DNA from: Rhodocyclaceae bacterium
Lineage (GTDB): Bacteria; Pseudomonadota; Gammaproteobacteria; Burkholderiales; Rhodocyclaceae
NCBI GenBank assembly: GCA_020445765.1
Contig: JAGRFY010000022.1
Coordinates: 1-64,000 of the forward strand
Length of the DNA: 64,000 nucleotides
Direction: 5' to 3'
In this document: positions 6,549 through 14,971 of the stretch, piece by piece
Layout of the letters: each line of letters opens with the position of its first letter
How positions within the stretch are numbered: position 1 is the stretch's first letter
Made by a program: the position numbers and the translations under genes
Notes under the pieces: generated by a model
The model's database searches: none
Seen by the model: only the letters and a program-made list of their open reading frames with translations
Told to the model about the DNA's origin: nothing

Positions 6549-9500
6549 TCAGTCCTCCATCAGTTCGCGCCAGGACAGGCGTCCGCGCACGGTGTCGTCC
6601 TTGGCATTGACGGTCTCGGGCGGCGAGTCGCCATCGGTCGAGGCCGACGTCACGCACAGCCCGTCCTTGCAGCGCTGGATGTACGGCATGCCGCCGTTTC
6701 CGTGCTTCCAGCCGGTCACCGTGTCGCCGCCGATACGGTCGTACTCGTCGATGTCGCCGTCGCCATCGATGTCGAAGAATTCATGCACCGGACGGCCGCC
6801 GAACCAGGGGTTGATCGCCATCAGCCAGCCGTCGCCGAGTTCGCCGCACGGCGAGGTGTTGGGCGTCAGCGTTTCGCCGAGCAGGACGTTCTTCAGCAAG
6901 GTGTTGCGGACCAGCATGCGCTCGCCGGTGCCACTCGATCCGGGCGGCAGCAGGTCGAGATACCAACCATGCTTGACGTAGTTGCCGCTGCTGTCGACCA
7001 GGTCGTCGGTACCCTGACCGCTGCCATCGAGCGGGTCGCTGACGATCCGGTAATGACCGACCGTCGTCGCCCCCTGTGGCACCGGACTGCCGTCGGCGAT
7101 CGCGTTGTAGCTGGTATTGCCGCCGCTCGTGGTCGACACATACACGCCCTGCTCCTTGATGATGCGCTCGGCAATGTCGGTGCGGCCCGGTACGTTCTGG
7201 ACCGCATCGACGATCTTGTCGCGAATGCCGTACCAGGTCTGGACCGACGTATCGCTCCGGTCGGAGGTGGAGATGAAGCGGCCGGTGCCGAAGAACACCC
7301 ACAATTCGCCGGTGTCGGGGTGGCGTCCGACCAGGGGCGGCGCCGTGATCGGTTGCTTCTTGCCCAAACGAACCGCTGCGAAGATCGGAGATCCGCCGTT
7401 TGCCGTGGTCCAGGAGGCCGGATCCGCCGCCGACACGTCGAACTTCCACATCCTGCCTTCGAGGTCGCCGGCGTACAGCACGTCGACATCGCCGTCACCG
7501 TCGTCATCCCAGCCACCGACGCCGCTGAGTCCGTTGGACGTGACGTTGTCGGTGTCGAGTACCGCGATCTTGGCGCCGGTTGCAGCATCGAGCACGATCA
7601 GATGGGCCTCGTCGTCGACACCGTTGTAGCCGTTGCCGACAATGACGCCCCACTTGCCGTTGTTCATCGGCGCGATCACCGGCGTGGACAGTACATGACC
7701 GAGTTCGGCCACGTCGGCGCTGCCGACTTCCCACATCACGTTGCCGGCACCGAAGGCCGCCGCCGGGTTGGTGACGTCTAGCCCGAACAGCATGCGCCCG
7801 CCGCGCCCCAGGGATCCGACCAGCAGGCTGCGCCAGCTGGTGCCATCGTAGATGTCCTCGACGGTGACGTCACCATCGACGTAGAACTCGTGGGCGTAAT
7901 CCTGACGAGCCAGTTCGATCAGCTTGCTGTGCACCGCGGACGGAACATAGGCGAATTTCTCCTGGCCACCGCCGTTCTGGCCGTCATGGGCATCGAACGC
8001 ATGCAACATGCCGTCGTTGGCGCCGACATAGACCCGCGGCGCACGATTGGCATTGTTGCTGCGGAAGGCCTGATAGCCGCCTGCACCGGGAATCGAGCTG
8101 CGTTCCCACAGGCGGTTGGGCGGATGGGCAACGAAGGCCGGCGTCGAATTGACGATGTCGCCCAGCACGCCCTCGCGCTGGCGAAATTCGGTCACGCCCG
8201 CCCCTTCGCCGCCGCGCCCGCCACGCAGATAATTCACCAGCGCAGCCGTCGCGCCGCCGCCGAGGGCGCCGACGACCGTCGAATTGGTGGATAGGAACTC
8301 GACCGGCGTGCCACCGATCGAGGTCCAGATGTTTCGATTCGCCGGCGTGATGCTGTCGAGTTCCTCGCTGGCCGACCACTCCGGAACCGGATTGCCGTTT
8401 GCGTCGGTATTGACGATCACGCCGCCGGAGCTGGAATCGAGTTTCCACGCCCGCAGATCGCCCGACCAGACCCCGGCGACATAGCGCGCCTGAAACACCA
8501 TCGACTCGGTGCTGAGCGAGGTCGTGTTGCCGGACAGGCTGGACGCACTGCCGGCGACGTCCGAGATCGCCTTCAATGCCGCCGCCAATCCGTTCGCGAA
8601 CTCCACCGGATCGCGTGCCGGCACGAACTGGCCGCGGCCGTTGACCGCGGCATGCCACAGGTCGTCGATCTTCCGGTTCTGATCGCCCTGGGTGGAATCC
8701 GGCCATCCGGGAAAATTTTTGTCCAGCTTCTGCTTCGGATCGAGGGTGCCGCGCAGGCCGATCGACAAGGTGAAGGTGTTCATGTGCTGCCAGAACGCGT
8801 TCGGGTCGTCCGGCGTCGGCTTGACCTTGTTGTCGGCGGCATCGAGGTCGTTCTTCCAGTACTCCATCGCCACGTCGGCCAAGGTGTTCGGATAGCTGTC
8901 CTCGTACGGCGGGCCGGCCACGTAGCCGCCGGGCTTGCCCTCCGGCAGGTGATTGGTGTGGATCGGGCCATCGGTGCCGTCCGAGTTGCCGACGCTGGGA
9001 CTGGACCCGTTCCAGTAGCCGTCGGTGGTCAGGATCGTGAAGCTGCGCCGGCAGGCGGCCTCGTCGGCCGGCGCCCACTTGTTGCCGTCGATGTTGCCCG
9101 AGTAGTACTCGCCAGCCCACTTCAAGGCAGGGCGCAGCGGCGTGCCTGAGGTCGATACATTGACGCCCAGCAGCTTGTCGAACCAGGACGAGCGGGCGGT
9201 TGTCGAGAAGTCCGCATTGGTGTCGATGTCGTGGGTATAGCTGCTCTGGCCGGTCCGGTTGATCGTCGTGAAGCCGACCCGGTAGTTCTCGCCCAGCGTG
9301 GTGAATGCCAGGCTGGCACCGCCACGGGCGGACAGCAGCCGGGAACGGTAGTAAGTGAACCAGTTGGCGAAGTTCTGGATTTCCTCGGCGACCGTGCGGG
9401 TAAAGGCGTTGCCCTCCGAATCGGTCCAGGTCAGCGAAGTCACCTCCTGCTCGCTGCCGCCGTTCAGGTTCCAGCGATAGGCCCGCGAATTGCGCACCTG

Positions 9501-10190
9501 GTAGCGCGTATAGCTGCTGGCACTGTCGAAGCTGCCCGAGCCGTTGTACATGTAGTAGGTGATCGGCCAGAAATAACAGCTCGCGGTGCCCTGGCAGCTG
9601 CCACCCGAGGTCGAGCGCCAATCGGCATACAGACGGATGCCGCTGCTGCCGGAGGGATTCAGATCGAGCCGGCCACGCCCCGTCTCATAGGGGTTGTAGG
9701 GCGCATTGCGCGGATCGACGTTGCCGCTCGAGGCGCCGGTGACCGCCACCGACGCGGTGCCATTGAAGGTGCGCCAGGGCTGATAGTTGATCGCCGGATT
9801 GTAGTAGACCAGATTGTTGTCGGGCGATCGCATCCGCAGGTTGTAGCGGTTGTCGTTCTCGTAGTTCGGAACCTGGTTGCCGTAGTCGCTGGCCCCATAT
9901 ACCGCGGTACCGTTGCTGCCGGTCACCGAGGTGTTGTCGCGTGGTCTCGGGAATACATAGGCGGTGGCCGGAGACAGGCTGTCCGGCATGAACTCCCACT
10001 GCATCGATCCCGAATCGTCGAGCACGAACATGATGTTGGGCGCCACGGCCGAAGAGGTCAGCAACGGCGAACTCGCGATGCCCACCGTGGCCTGCGCCGG
10101 CGGGACGCACAATGTCGCCGCCACTGCGACGACCAGCCTGCGGGGCAGCTGCGCGAGACGTCGGGATTTGTCGATGGATTGCTTTCTCAT
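6549..10190 (-). CDS. pilY1: Type IV pilus tip adhesin / assembly factor PilY1
   Basis: 1213-aa exported protein. A signal peptide covers residues 1-34. A von Willebrand A-like N-terminal half begins with a MIDAS motif, DDSGS, at residues 58-62. A C-terminal beta-propeller (PilY1 domain) opens around YVGANDGMLHAFDAHDG. Two Asp-rich calcium loops are visible, DDDGDGDVD near residue 893 and DIDGDGDID near residue 1138, like those that control pilus extension and retraction in Pseudomonas. The start is fixed by a GGAGG site seven bases before the ATG. PilY1 caps the pilus with the minor pilins encoded upstream. Confidence 0.95.
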   Translation of the reverse strand: MRKQSIDKSRRLAQLPRRLVVAVAATLCVPPAQATVGIASSPLLTSSAVAPNIMFVLDDSGSMQWEFMPDSLSPATAYVFPRPRDNTSVTGSNGTAVYGASDYGNQVPNYENDNRYNLRMRSPDNNLVYYNPAINYQPWRTFNGTASVAVTGASSGNVDPRNAPYNPYETGRGRLDLNPSGSSGIRLYADWRSTSGGSCQGTASCYFWPITYYMYNGSGSFDSASSYTRYQVRNSRAYRWNLNGGSEQEVTSLTWTDSEGNAFTRTVAEEIQNFANWFTYYRSRLLSARGGASLAFTTLGENYRVGFTTINRTGQSSYTHDIDTNADFSTTARSSWFDKLLGVNVSTSGTPLRPALKWAGEYYSGNIDGNKWAPADEAACRRSFTILTTDGYWNGSSPSVGNSDGTDGPIHTNHLPEGKPGGYVAGPPYEDSYPNTLADVAMEYWKNDLDAADNKVKPTPDDPNAFWQHMNTFTLSIGLRGTLDPKQKLDKNFPGWPDSTQGDQNRKIDDLWHAAVNGRGQFVPARDPVEFANGLAAALKAISDVAGSASSLSGNTTSLSTESMVFQARYVAGVWSGDLRAWKLDSSSGGVIVNTDANGNPVPEWSASEELDSITPANRNIWTSIGGTPVEFLSTNSTVVGALGGGATAALVNYLRGGRGGEGAGVTEFRQREGVLGDIVNSTPAFVAHPPNRLWERSSIPGAGGYQAFRSNNANRAPRVYVGANDGMLHAFDAHDGQNGGGQEKFAYVPSAVHSKLIELARQDYAHEFYVDGDVTVEDIYDGTSWRSLLVGSLGRGGRMLFGLDVTNPAAAFGAGNVMWEVGSADVAELGHVLSTPVIAPMNNGKWGVIVGNGYNGVDDEAHLIVLDAATGAKIAVLDTDNVTSNGLSGVGGWDDDGDGDVDVLYAGDLEGRMWKFDVSAADPASWTTANGGSPIFAAVRLGKKQPITAPPLVGRHPDTGELWVFFGTGRFISTSDRSDTSVQTWYGIRDKIVDAVQNVPGRTDIAERIIKEQGVYVSTTSGGNTSYNAIADGSPVPQGATTVGHYRIVSDPLDGSGQGTDDLVDSSGNYVKHGWYLDLLPPGSSGTGERMLVRNTLLKNVLLGETLTPNTSPCGELGDGWLMAINPWFGGRPVHEFFDIDGDGDIDEYDRIGGDTVTGWKHGNGGMPYIQRCKDGLCVTSASTDGDSPPETVNAKDDTVRGRLSWRELMED

Positions 10191-10206
10191 GTCGTCCTCC
10201 CTGGAT

Positions 10207-10734
10207 TCAGGGCCTGAATGTCGCTTGCAGCACCACGGCGGCATTGCCGCCCGGTGCCGAACTCCTGCCGGTGATGCGGTAACGCGGCGAGTAGCACAGC
10301 GGGTCCCGCGGGAAGCCGCCGGCACACTCAGGCTCGGGCCACTCCCCCATGTTCTCGGCGATGTATTGCGGCGTCAGCCGGCGCGGGCCACTGGCCACTG
10401 CGGTCGGCGTGTCCTGCCAATAGGTGGCCGGATTGTCCCAGCGCTCCTGATAGGCAGGATTCGTCGTCGGAACCGGCGTCGGATACAAGCCGTCGTCGAT
10501 CGCCGCGTTGAACACCGGCATCGGCTGTAGCACCGGTTCGGCATCACGCATTGCCTTGTCGGCCGCCTGGAACGCGATCTCGCGGTCATACAGGCCGGAT
10601 CCCATGCGCATCTGCAGGCTGGTTCCCTTGATGCCGGAAATGCCCAGCAGCATCAGCGCCACGAGCATCACCAGCGCGACGATCAGTGCAGTGCCGTTTT
10701 GTCTGGTCGATTTCATCTGGGCTGGTCTCATCAT
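10207..10734 (-). CDS. pilX: Type IV pilus minor pilin PilX
   Basis: 175-aa minor pilin. The N-terminal segment GTALIVALVMLVALMLLGIS is the PilX_N hydrophobic helix, followed by the typical QMRMGSGLYDREIAFQAADKAMRDAE stretch containing a Glu-rich turn. As in other PilX proteins, Thr-Ala replaces the usual Phe-Thr at the leader junction. The first start shares ATGA with the pilW stop. A second ATG follows immediately, and another six codons on (MKSTRQNG) would give a shorter, more typical leader. Confidence 0.88.
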   Translation of the reverse strand: MMRPAQMKSTRQNGTALIVALVMLVALMLLGISGIKGTSLQMRMGSGLYDREIAFQAADKAMRDAEPVLQPMPVFNAAIDDGLYPTPVPTTNPAYQERWDNPATYWQDTPTAVASGPRRLTPQYIAENMGEWPEPECAGGFPRDPLCYSPRYRITGRSSAPGGNAAVVLQATFRP

Positions 10735-11738
10735 GACACCCGGTTGCGCAACGCCACGACATTGGTGAAATTGCGGCGAACGCGCTGCAGCGTCTGATCG
10801 GCGGCAAACTCCTGCGCAACGCCATCGATCGTCAGGTTGATCCGTACGGCGAGGACCGTGCGCCAGTCGGCGACCGCCGCGGCATTGACGTAGGTGGTCG
10901 CACCCTGCACCAGATACTGGAGCTGCATGCCGCTGACACCTTCGAGCACCTCTTCGACGGCCAGGGCGTTGCCGCGCAGTACTTGCCGATACAGGGAGCG
11001 GCCGCCGGATCCCGGACGCCCGTTGTTGCCGATGTACCAGACCACCGAATCGAAGCGCATCACCGACGATGTGGTGAGATACGGATAGTTGCGCCCGGCC
11101 GGAGGAACCTGCGTGGCCATGTAGCCAAGGCCGGTGCAGCAGTTGCCCGGCACGACGGCGCCGATCGGATGGGTCAGCGTATTCGGACCGTTGGTGACCG
11201 CCACCGCCTGGAAGATCGTCGCCTGCACGAAGTCGCAGGCGACCATGATGTCGCCGGCAGTGAAATCGGTCGTATCGCTGAGCGCGAACGAGGTGCCCGC
11301 AGCATTGTGCGCAACCACCGAAACAGTGGTGCTCGCGTCGCCCTTCATGATGCGAACCGCGTCCTCGGTACCGACCCGCTGGCCCGCGGCGGCACCGCTG
11401 GCGAGGCCAGGCACCGCGGCACCGTCCTCGTAACCCTGCAGACCGCCGACCCAGTTCGCCCAAGGCAGCGCCGCTGCCCCGTTCAAGACGTTCATGACCT
11501 GGGTGATGCGACCGCAGTCGTTGAGGCCGGCGTCGCGCACGTCGCGCGACACGATACTGAACGCCATCCTTGCCGACTCCTGCAGGCGGGCGAGATTCTC
11601 GTTGGTCCGGTTGGTCGTGCCGGTCGACGTGAATACCGTGGCGACGCCGGCCATCACGATCAGGCCCAGGGTCATGCCGATCAGCAGTTCGACCAGCGAC
11701 AGGCCCGACATCCGACGTCCGATGGTCAATTGCTTCAT
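10731..11738 (-). CDS. pilW: Type IV pilus minor pilin PilW
   Basis: 335-aa minor pilin. The leader MKQLTIGRRMSG is followed by LSLVELLIGMTLGLIVMAGV with Glu+5, then a long PilW-type C-terminal domain. It works with FimT/FimU, PilV, PilX and PilE in a tip-priming complex with PilY1. The start overlaps pilV by 4 bases and the end overlaps pilX by 4 bases, so the operon is translationally coupled throughout. Confidence 0.9.
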   Translation of the reverse strand: MKQLTIGRRMSGLSLVELLIGMTLGLIVMAGVATVFTSTGTTNRTNENLARLQESARMAFSIVSRDVRDAGLNDCGRITQVMNVLNGAAALPWANWVGGLQGYEDGAAVPGLASGAAAGQRVGTEDAVRIMKGDASTTVSVVAHNAAGTSFALSDTTDFTAGDIMVACDFVQATIFQAVAVTNGPNTLTHPIGAVVPGNCCTGLGYMATQVPPAGRNYPYLTTSSVMRFDSVVWYIGNNGRPGSGGRSLYRQVLRGNALAVEEVLEGVSGMQLQYLVQGATTYVNAAAVADWRTVLAVRINLTIDGVAQEFAADQTLQRVRRNFTNVVALRNRVS

Positions 11739-12199
11739 GGCCGCACCTCGAGCACCAGTTGATTGGTCTCGGTACCCGTCACCGCACTGCGCTGATCGGT
11801 CCATTGCAGTGTGATCTGGCACACCCTGACGCCACCGACCAACGCGCAATTGACCGCACCGCAGGCCGTCGGGCCAAGCATGCCCGGGCTGCGGATCTCG
11901 GTGATCCAGTCCGTCAGGTCCTGGCTGGCCAGCGTGCCGCCGCCCGGCGTCGGGCAGGAAGCTGACAGCCCGGTGTTGTAGTCGCCGGCGAGCGCCCTGG
12001 TCCGGTTCGCCGCCATGCGCTCGGTGATGGAGTTGGCCAGGAAGGTCGCGACACTGCGTTCGTAGGCCGCCTGGTTGTTGCGCAATGCCGAGGCCTGCAT
12101 GCCGGCGACGCCAAGCATGCCGACCGCCAGCACGACCACCGCCACCAGCACCTCGACCAGGCTGGTGCCGCGCTGTCGCTTAGCAATGTTTGCGGACAT
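11735..12199 (-). CDS. pilV: Type IV pilus minor pilin PilV
   Basis: 154-aa minor pilin. The leader MSANIAKRQRG precedes TSLVEVLVAVVVLAVGMLGV, with Glu+5 and the PilV-typical GMLGVAGMQASALRNNQAAY segment. I chose the third in-frame ATG because it gives an 11-residue leader and has a GGAAC site upstream. ATGs at 12220 and 12211 would add 7 or 4 residues. It follows fimT closely and overlaps pilW by 4 bases. Confidence 0.88.
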   Translation of the reverse strand: MSANIAKRQRGTSLVEVLVAVVVLAVGMLGVAGMQASALRNNQAAYERSVATFLANSITERMAANRTRALAGDYNTGLSASCPTPGGGTLASQDLTDWITEIRSPGMLGPTACGAVNCALVGGVRVCQITLQWTDQRSAVTGTETNQLVLEVRP

Positions 12200-12223
12200 G
12201 GGCTGTTCCATTTCGTACATCGG

Positions 12224-12826
12224 CTATGCGGGCGCGCCGCAGTTGGGGTCGGCGCCGCGCTGCACGCTGACTCGGCTACCAGAGACCATGGTGACGTCGC
12301 GCAGGTTTTGCGCCAGCGTCAAGCCGCTCTCGCAGACACGAAGATTGAACTGCTGGATCGTCCCATTGGCCTCGCGGGCAATGCCACTGGGCCGAAAGAT
12401 CACCAGTCCGGCCACGTTCCTGAGACTGGCGCCGGACAACACGACCGAATTCCCGCCGCCGAAGACATCCGAGCGGACCACGGTTTCGTTGATGTCGAAT
12501 ACGCCGTCGGCATCGGTGTCGATGAACACCATCCAGGCCTGCCACGCGTTCGCGCCCGGATCGACGCAGGCGGCCGTGTTCGGCGTACCGTCGGCAGCCC
12601 GGGCCACCGGGCAGAACACCGCGCGGCGCCCTTGACGCACCGACTCGGCACGGGCCAGGCTGAGCGCCGCCAGGACATCGTTCGCATAGGCCGACAGACG
12701 GTTGGAGACGATGAAGCCGCGCAGGCTCGGCACGCCGACGGCTGCAATGATGCCGACCACCGCCATCGTGATCAGCAATTCGGCCATACTGAATCCACCG
12801 CAATGATTTCGCTTCGCAATGAGCAT
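12224..12826 (-). CDS. fimT: FimT/FimU-type minor pseudopilin, first gene of the pilus operon
   Basis: 200-aa GspH/FimT protein. The leader MLIAKRNHCGG precedes FSMAELLITMAVVGIIAAVG, with Phe+1 and Glu+5. The C-terminal GspH-type domain includes the common AESVRQGRRAVFCPV and IDTDADGVFD segments. The start is fixed by GGGG five to nine bases upstream of the ATG. It is the first gene of the minor pilin operon, as fimU is in Pseudomonas. About 150 bases separate it from the hsp20 terminator upstream; I see no clear promoter boxes there. Confidence 0.87.
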   Translation of the reverse strand: MLIAKRNHCGGFSMAELLITMAVVGIIAAVGVPSLRGFIVSNRLSAYANDVLAALSLARAESVRQGRRAVFCPVARAADGTPNTAACVDPGANAWQAWMVFIDTDADGVFDINETVVRSDVFGGGNSVVLSGASLRNVAGLVIFRPSGIAREANGTIQQFNLRVCESGLTLAQNLRDVTMVSGSRVSVQRGADPNCGAPA

Positions 12827-12975
12827 GCTTGCCCCATGAGTTCGCATGAACAAGGTAGCGTCGTCGCGTCGCCCCCGGAATCGGGTTGAGACGGGCGACG
12901 GGAATGGCGTGACGCGCGGCGATGAGCGCGTATGGACGGCCGCCGGCAGCGGACGACCGGTATCGCGATTCAATG

Positions 12976-13002
12976 AAAAAAGCCGGACGAGACGTCCGGC
13001 TT
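12976..13002 (-). terminator. Rho-independent terminator of hsp20
   Basis: On the minus strand, AAGCCGGACG and CGTCCGGCTT form a perfect 10-bp stem with a 3-base loop and continue into a run of six T. It lies about 37 bases after the hsp20 stop and separates hsp20 from the pilin operon. Confidence 0.9.
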
Positions 13003-13038
13003 GGTTCCCACGACCCGTTTCGGGTCTGTCGGCGGGCT

Positions 13039-13494
13039 TCAGGCCGCTTCGCGGTCGAGCAGATTGACGCTGCCCGTTGACCCGATCTCGATCCGACGCG
13101 GCTTCATCGCCTCGGGCACTTCGCGGATCAGTTCGATGTTCAGCAGCCCGTTTTCGAGCGATGCACCGACCACCTTGACGTGGTCGGCCAGTTGGAACCG
13201 GTGCTCGAAGTCACGGGCGGCGATGCCGCGGTGCAGATACTTGCGCTGATCGCCGTCCTTGCGCTTGCGGCCGACCACCTTGAGGGTGTCGTGCTCGCTT
13301 TCGATCTCGAGTTCGGCGCGTTCGAAGCCGGCCACCGCCATCGAGATGCGGTACTTGTCGTCGTCGACCAGTTCGATGTTGTAGGGCGGGTAGCTCGGTT
13401 GCGCGTCACTGCGCAGGGCAGTGTCCACCAGACGGGCGAAACGGTCGAAACCGATGGCGGAACGATACAGCGGGGTCAGGTCATGGCTTCTCAT
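13039..13494 (-). CDS. Small heat shock protein, Hsp20/IbpA family
   Basis: 151-aa alpha-crystallin chaperone that holds unfolding proteins for DnaK/ClpB. The N-terminus MRSHDLTPLYRSAIGFDRFA is IbpA-like, and the alpha-crystallin domain runs from YPPYNIELVDDDKYRI to LENGLLNIELIREVPE. A GGAGG site lies eight bases before this ATG and only two before an earlier ATG (MKMRSH), which decides the start. It is monocistronic with a strong terminator. A sigma-32-like promoter may lie upstream. Confidence 0.93.
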   Translation of the reverse strand: MRSHDLTPLYRSAIGFDRFARLVDTALRSDAQPSYPPYNIELVDDDKYRISMAVAGFERAELEIESEHDTLKVVGRKRKDGDQRKYLHRGIAARDFEHRFQLADHVKVVGASLENGLLNIELIREVPEAMKPRRIEIGSTGSVNLLDREAA

Positions 13495-13564
13495 CTTCAT
13501 ATCCTCCAGATTCAAGCGATACGGTTGGTTGGCGGGCCTCCAAGCGAGCACCCGCAACAGTGAT

Positions 13565-13590
13565 CTATGGCCGTGCCGATCGATTTCAAC
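13565..13590 (-). promoter_or_regulatory. Possible sigma-32 promoter of hsp20
   Basis: On the minus strand, a perfect TTGAAA (-35 core, 13589-13584) is followed by GGCCATAG (13572-13565), a partial match to CCCCATNT, with an 11-base spacer that is shorter than usual. The location upstream of an IbpA-type gene is right, but the -10 match and spacing are weak. Confidence 0.3.
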
Positions 13591-13645
13591 CCACGCCGCC
13601 ACCGGACTGCCTGAGCGTGGCGCCGGCGGCCGCCTGCCTCGCCCG

Positions 13646-14272
13646 TCAGAAACCCATGTAGCGGCCGTCGCGGTGATTCATCGAGATCACCATGTTCAAG
13701 GCGACCGACCCCAGCAGCGACAACGCCACGCCGATCGCCGGGAGGATTGCCAGCGCCATCGCGAAGATCGCTGCATCGGCCGCCAGCTGGACATGGCCGG
13801 CCCGCCAGCCCCGGCGTTCCTGCAGGACCACGGCCATCACGCCGATTCCGCCGAGGCTGGCGCGATGTCGGATCAGGATCAGCAGACCGTTGCCCAGCAA
13901 CAGGCCGCCGGCGATGGCCGCGAACAGCGGCGAGATCGCACCGACCGTGATCCAGCCCGGCATCAGTTCGGCCAGTGTCGACACCGCGGCCACCGCGGTG
14001 AAGGTCTTGATCGTGAATGCGCGTCCCATGCCGCGCCAGGCGAGCACATAGAACGGCAGGTTGATCACAAAGAAGACCGCACCGAGCGGCCAGCCGACGG
14101 CATAGTGCACGAGGAAAGCGAGCCCCGCCGTGCCACCGCTCAGCACGCCGGCTGCCTGGAACAGGCTCAGACCGAGCGACACCTGCAGCGAACCGATGCC
14201 GATCGCCACCACGTCCTCGAAGCGCGTGTGGCGCGGCGGCGAGTCAACGTCCGCCACGGCCCGAAGCGTCAT
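13646..14272 (-). CDS. YitT family membrane protein
   Basis: 208-aa integral membrane protein with about six helices and the YitT/DUF161 pattern: GSLQVSLGLSLFQAAGVLSGGTAGLAFL near residue 30 and a Gly-rich later helix, LLLGNGLLILIRHRASLGGIG. It lacks the C-terminal DUF2179 domain found in Bacillus YitT. The function of the family is unknown. The ATG start lies inside the end of the cupin gene (29-base overlap); a TTG two codons upstream is possible. The ribosome site is poor, so translational coupling to the cupin gene is likely. Confidence 0.82.
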   Translation of the reverse strand: MTLRAVADVDSPPRHTRFEDVVAIGIGSLQVSLGLSLFQAAGVLSGGTAGLAFLVHYAVGWPLGAVFFVINLPFYVLAWRGMGRAFTIKTFTAVAAVSTLAELMPGWITVGAISPLFAAIAGGLLLGNGLLILIRHRASLGGIGVMAVVLQERRGWRAGHVQLAADAAIFAMALAILPAIGVALSLLGSVALNMVISMNHRDGRYMGF

Positions 14273-14591
14273 GGTCAACGAACACCGCCAGCCAGATGGC
14301 CGGATCGCTGGTGGCGATCACCCGGTGGCGGACATGAGCCGGAATCACTAGCCAGTCGCCGGCCGCGAGCACAAGCGATTCTCCCCCCTCGAAGTACAGC
14401 GTCGCGCACCCGATCAGCAGGCACACCCACTCGTCCTCGGGCTGGTCGTACCAGAAGCCGTCTGGCGACCGATGGCCGCGGGAGACGATCCGCTCGATCC
14501 GCGTGCCGGGCCGTGACAGCAGGTGGTCGATGGCCTCCTCCGCGCCTGTTGGCGGCAGCGCCTCGAAGAGATTGCCGCGGGTCGTATCCAT
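14244..14591 (-). CDS. Small cupin-fold protein
   Basis: 115-aa single-domain cupin. Motif 1 appears around GFWYDQPEDEWVCLLIGCATLYF, where the usual paired metal His are replaced by Asp/Glu, and motif 2 is GDWLVIPAHVRHRVIAT with one conserved His. No substrate can be inferred. The start MDTTRGNLFEALPP has an ACAGGC site; upstream in-frame codons run into the dodecin region on the other strand and are rejected. It overlaps the YitT gene, so the two are probably co-transcribed. Confidence 0.8.
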   Translation of the reverse strand: MDTTRGNLFEALPPTGAEEAIDHLLSRPGTRIERIVSRGHRSPDGFWYDQPEDEWVCLLIGCATLYFEGGESLVLAAGDWLVIPAHVRHRVIATSDPAIWLAVFVDHDASGRGGR

Positions 14592-14683
14592 GCCTGTCGA
14601 TCGCTCCCTGCCTACCGATGTCGCCAGATTGCACGAAACGAACCACTTGCGTCTAATGGGAACCCCATCGAGCGGAGACAAAC

Positions 14684-14893
14684 ATGAGTGCGCACACCTA
14701 CAAGCTGGTCGAAATCGTCGGCTCCTCCCCGAACAGCCAGGACGAAGCCATCCGCAACGCAGTGGCCGAAGCCAGCAAGACGCTGCGCAACCTGGACTGG
14801 TTCGAAGTGATCGAATCACGCGGCCACATCGCCAACGGTCAGATTGCCCACTATCAGGTCAAGCTCAAGATCGGCTTCCGCCTCGGTGATTGA
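14684..14893 (+). CDS. Dodecin flavin-storage protein
   Basis: 69-aa protein with the dodecin fold signature: SAHTYKLVEIVGSS at the start, AIRNAVAEASKTLRNLDWFEV with the flavin-stacking Trp, then HYQVKLKIGFRL. Dodecins form hollow dodecamers that bind flavins or CoA in the cytoplasm. GGAGA lies about ten bases before the ATG. It starts a short distance upstream of the RND efflux genes, but there is no functional link I can point to. Confidence 0.93.
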   Translation: MSAHTYKLVEIVGSSPNSQDEAIRNAVAEASKTLRNLDWFEVIESRGHIANGQIAHYQVKLKIGFRLGD

Positions 14894-14971
14894 TCGATGC
14901 CCGCGACGCCGACGGTATATTAGATTTTACTGATAGAATGGACGCATGACGCGCTTGCCACAAGCTTCCGC

